Shown: in pieces, positions 20,387-21,993 of the stretch | How the letters are laid out: every line of letters starts with the position of its first letter | Position numbering within the stretch: the stretch's first letter is position 1 | DNA from: Entrophospora sp. SA101 | Taxonomy: Eukaryota > Glomeromycota > Glomeromycetes > Entrophosporales > Entrophosporaceae | DNA: 21,993 bases | Reading direction: 5' to 3' | Assembly: GCA_958430865.1 (NCBI GenBank) | Contig: CAUDNR010002946.1 | Span: forward strand, 1-21,993 | Made by a program: the position numbers and the translations under genes | The notes under the pieces: generated by a model | Database searches by the model: none | Told to the model about the DNA's origin: nothing | What the model saw: the letters and a program-made list of their open reading frames with translations, nothing else

Positions 20387-21158
20387 ATTGTTACTTATCT
20401 CGCCATTCCCATCTTTCCCTTCTTGAAAAAAGTTATTTGGTAAACGAGTTGAAACAAATCCAGATTTTGGTAATTTTGGTAATTTTGGATTGTTGTTATT
20501 GTTATTATTATTATTATTATTAAAAGTGTTTATTTTGATTTGGTTTCGTTTCCTTTTATTCTTCTCAAATAAATTTTTTTTAAAAAAAAAATTTCTATTA
20601 TTATTGTCATGTATTTTTATAAATAAAAGATTTGCCAAATACAATTTATATTTACCTCTATCGATAAATTGTTATTGCTTTTATTATTGTTAATGTTATT
20701 ATCATCATCTTGATTTTCCAATCGATTCAAGAATTCATCTACTGTTGGATATAATTCTTTTCTATAAAAAAAATATATTATTAGCATTACATTCATTCTC
20801 ACATAAAAAGTATTACATATTATATATACGTATGTGAAAATTATTAACCTTTGCTCCTCACTTAATGAATCCAAATATTCTTTAATCTCTTCACCTTCTT
20901 CGCGGATCTCAACCAACTCAACATCTCCATTGTATTGTGCATGACGGGTCTCAATCAATTTCCAAGCTTGTTCTTCAAGTTCTTTGGATTGCTATTTATT
21001 TTATTTTTTTGATTAAGAGTCAGAGAAAAACTTATTCCATTAATATAAGGTTATGTATGTTAATTGATTGTATATAATTTGATTAATTACCATATTGGGA
21101 AAATTTATTGATAGTTTCTCATACTAGAATTATTATATAAAAGATAAATCAATAAATA

Positions 21159-21208
<50 letters not shown>

Positions 21209-21624
21209 CCTACATAATCAGAGAAAAGTTTTTGCCTTTTGGCTTCCCTTCTTTTCAAAAATTTTTGCCAAGCGATCGAAAGATTGATTGATGAATCATC
21301 ATCATCATCGTCATCGTAACATTCATCATCACCTTCATCTTTAGCATCATTAATATCATCATCATCATCTATTACTTCATCGTCAATATCAACATTATTA
21401 TTAATAGTAAAATTATCATTGTTGCTATTACTATTATCACTATTATTAACGTTATCATTAATAAAATTATTACTATTGTTATTATTATTATTATTGAAAT
21501 TAAAATTATTGTTATTAAAAACACCAATGTCTATTTCGTTATTATCGATTTCCATATAATCAAATTCTTCGTCTATTATTATTTGATCCATTTTATTGAT
21601 ACGTTTATTTGAAATTTGAAGCAT
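20096..21624 (-). CDS. Acidic, Asn-rich, probably nuclear protein of unknown function
   Basis: Five exons on the minus strand: 21624-21214, 21124-21092, 20991-20849, 20761-20656 and 20563-20096, with phase-consistent GT-AG introns of 87-100 bases, encoding about 386 residues. The start is the ATG at 21624; a second Met 11 codons later is possible. The N-terminus is acidic and Asn-rich, with long Asp runs. Residues about 118-235 form the best-behaved region, predicted mostly helical (AWQKFLKRREAKRQKLFSDY, then ETRHAQYNGDVELVEIREEG and SLSEEQRKELYPTVDEFLNR). The last exon has a KNKRKRNQ nuclear-localisation-like stretch, Asn repeats, an acidic segment, then a conserved-looking tail (REINEYFTKTFGRKAEKRNH, FLLNGFKPTPLMINDED). 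I do not recognise the family. The exon 5 acceptor (TTTGAG at 20564) was chosen because it keeps frame; an upstream AG breaks it. Possible roles (chromatin or RNA binding) are guesses. Confidence 0.7.
20357..20386. repeat. (GTT)10 coding microsatellite (poly-Asn)
   Basis: Ten perfect GTT units, giving AAC codons on the coding strand, in the last exon of the unknown acidic gene, next to ATT (AAT) units. Using AAC only in such an AT-rich genome points to recent triplet expansion rather than codon selection. Confidence 0.9.
21149..21207. repeat. (TCAA)n repeat in intron 1 of the unknown acidic gene
   Basis: TCAA and TAAATCAA units fill most of the 89-base intron between the donor at 21213 and the acceptor at 21125. 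The uninterrupted part is about 21179-21207. Confidence 0.85.
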
Positions 21625-21993
21625 TTTTTTTAATTTTTTATAGAATAAAATATTTTATTAAAATCTAAATAATAAAAAAATTGATTATTAAAATTTAACA
21701 TTAATTTCGACATATTATTTTTTTTTTGAAAAAAAAAATTAGATTGATTTTTTTTTTTGGATTTAAAATTTTTTTAATTAAATTTTAATCCTGTAATATG
21801 ATTGGAACAAAAACACGTAATGTGTTGTCACGTTTGTCACGTGTGTAAACAATATATTATAAATTATTCTCAATTATAGTATAGTGGGAATTTTTCATGT
21901 CACATTAATTTGTGACATACACTCACTAGACAAAAGTCGGGCGCATTTTTAAACAAAAATTGCGCAAAAACGCACACAATAAAAACACAAATA
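21625..21993. promoter_or_regulatory. 5' flank with a CACGT/GTCAC cluster and an inverted repeat
   Basis: Upstream of the minus-strand acidic-protein gene. CACGT occurs at 21814-21818 and 21829-21833, and a full E-box CACGTG at 21838-21843; the last two are preceded by GT, giving GTCACG twice. About 55 bases further, ATGTCACA (21897-21904) and TGTGACAT (21911-21918) form a perfect 8-bp inverted repeat around TTAATT. This density of ACGT and GTCAC motifs 190-295 bases from the start codon is consistent with a bHLH/bZIP-responsive promoter. A gene running off the right edge could share it. No coding frame is visible here. Confidence 0.5.

Noticed and set aside
20198..20443. 81-codon + strand frame rich in Ile and Val
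   Set aside because: Antisense shadow of the Asn/Asp repeats in the last exon of the acidic-protein gene.
1..21993. Dictyostelid origin, suggested by AT richness and poly-Asn proteins
   Set aside because: The Zn2Cys6 factor and the Mucoromycota-like family, together with long noncoding stretches between genes, fit a fungus better; this cannot be excluded from sequence alone.

Overview
The window looks like nuclear DNA of an early-diverging fungus, most likely an arbuscular mycorrhizal (Glomeromycotina, Rhizophagus-like) genome. The reasons are very AT-rich noncoding DNA, short GT-AG introns (about 58-102 bases), a fungal-type Zn(II)2Cys6 binuclear cluster protein, a gene resembling a protein family seen in Mucoromycota-type fungi, Asn- and Asp-rich coding repeats, and a eukaryotic tRNA with internal A and B boxes. 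The species assignment is inference. No bacterial operons, CRISPR arrays or phage genes were seen.

Layout. 1-2900: gene-poor DNA with a 9-bp minisatellite (about 866-1141) and a block of decayed coding sequence (about 1156-1290 on +, 1510-2600 on -). 3100-4977 (+): a nine-exon gene of a fungal family with a possible degenerate PD-(D/E)XK core. 4978-10321: about 5.3 kb with no confident gene, holding one possible epoxide-hydrolase-like remnant and one tiny ORF. 10322-12842 (-): an eight-exon ubinuclein/HPC2 gene, the best-supported gene here, a predicted subunit of the HIR (H3.3-H4 deposition) histone chaperone. 12843-14590: intergenic DNA with a dense cluster of TTCGAATA-type motifs, including 19-bp tandem repeats. 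14591-15598 (-): a single-exon Zn2Cys6 transcription factor with a His-rich stretch. 15599-19844: about 4.2 kb of intergenic DNA with palindromes and microsatellites. 19845-19916 (+): tRNA-Pro(AGG). 20096-21624 (-): a five-exon gene for an acidic, Asn-rich, probably nuclear protein of unknown function, with a cluster of CACGT/GTCAC motifs upstream.

The genes are independent eukaryotic units rather than an operon. Two of them, the HIR chaperone subunit and the Zn-cluster factor, point to chromatin and transcription. Exon boundaries were worked out by hand from reading-frame phase and GT-AG sites. All junctions of the ubinuclein gene and of the last gene are phase-consistent. One junction of the first gene (exon 3 to 4) is not, and it is flagged. 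I found no convincing new multi-gene system. The items most worth following up are the full-length, animal/plant-like ubinuclein architecture, the TTCGAATA array, and the unresolved junction in the first gene.
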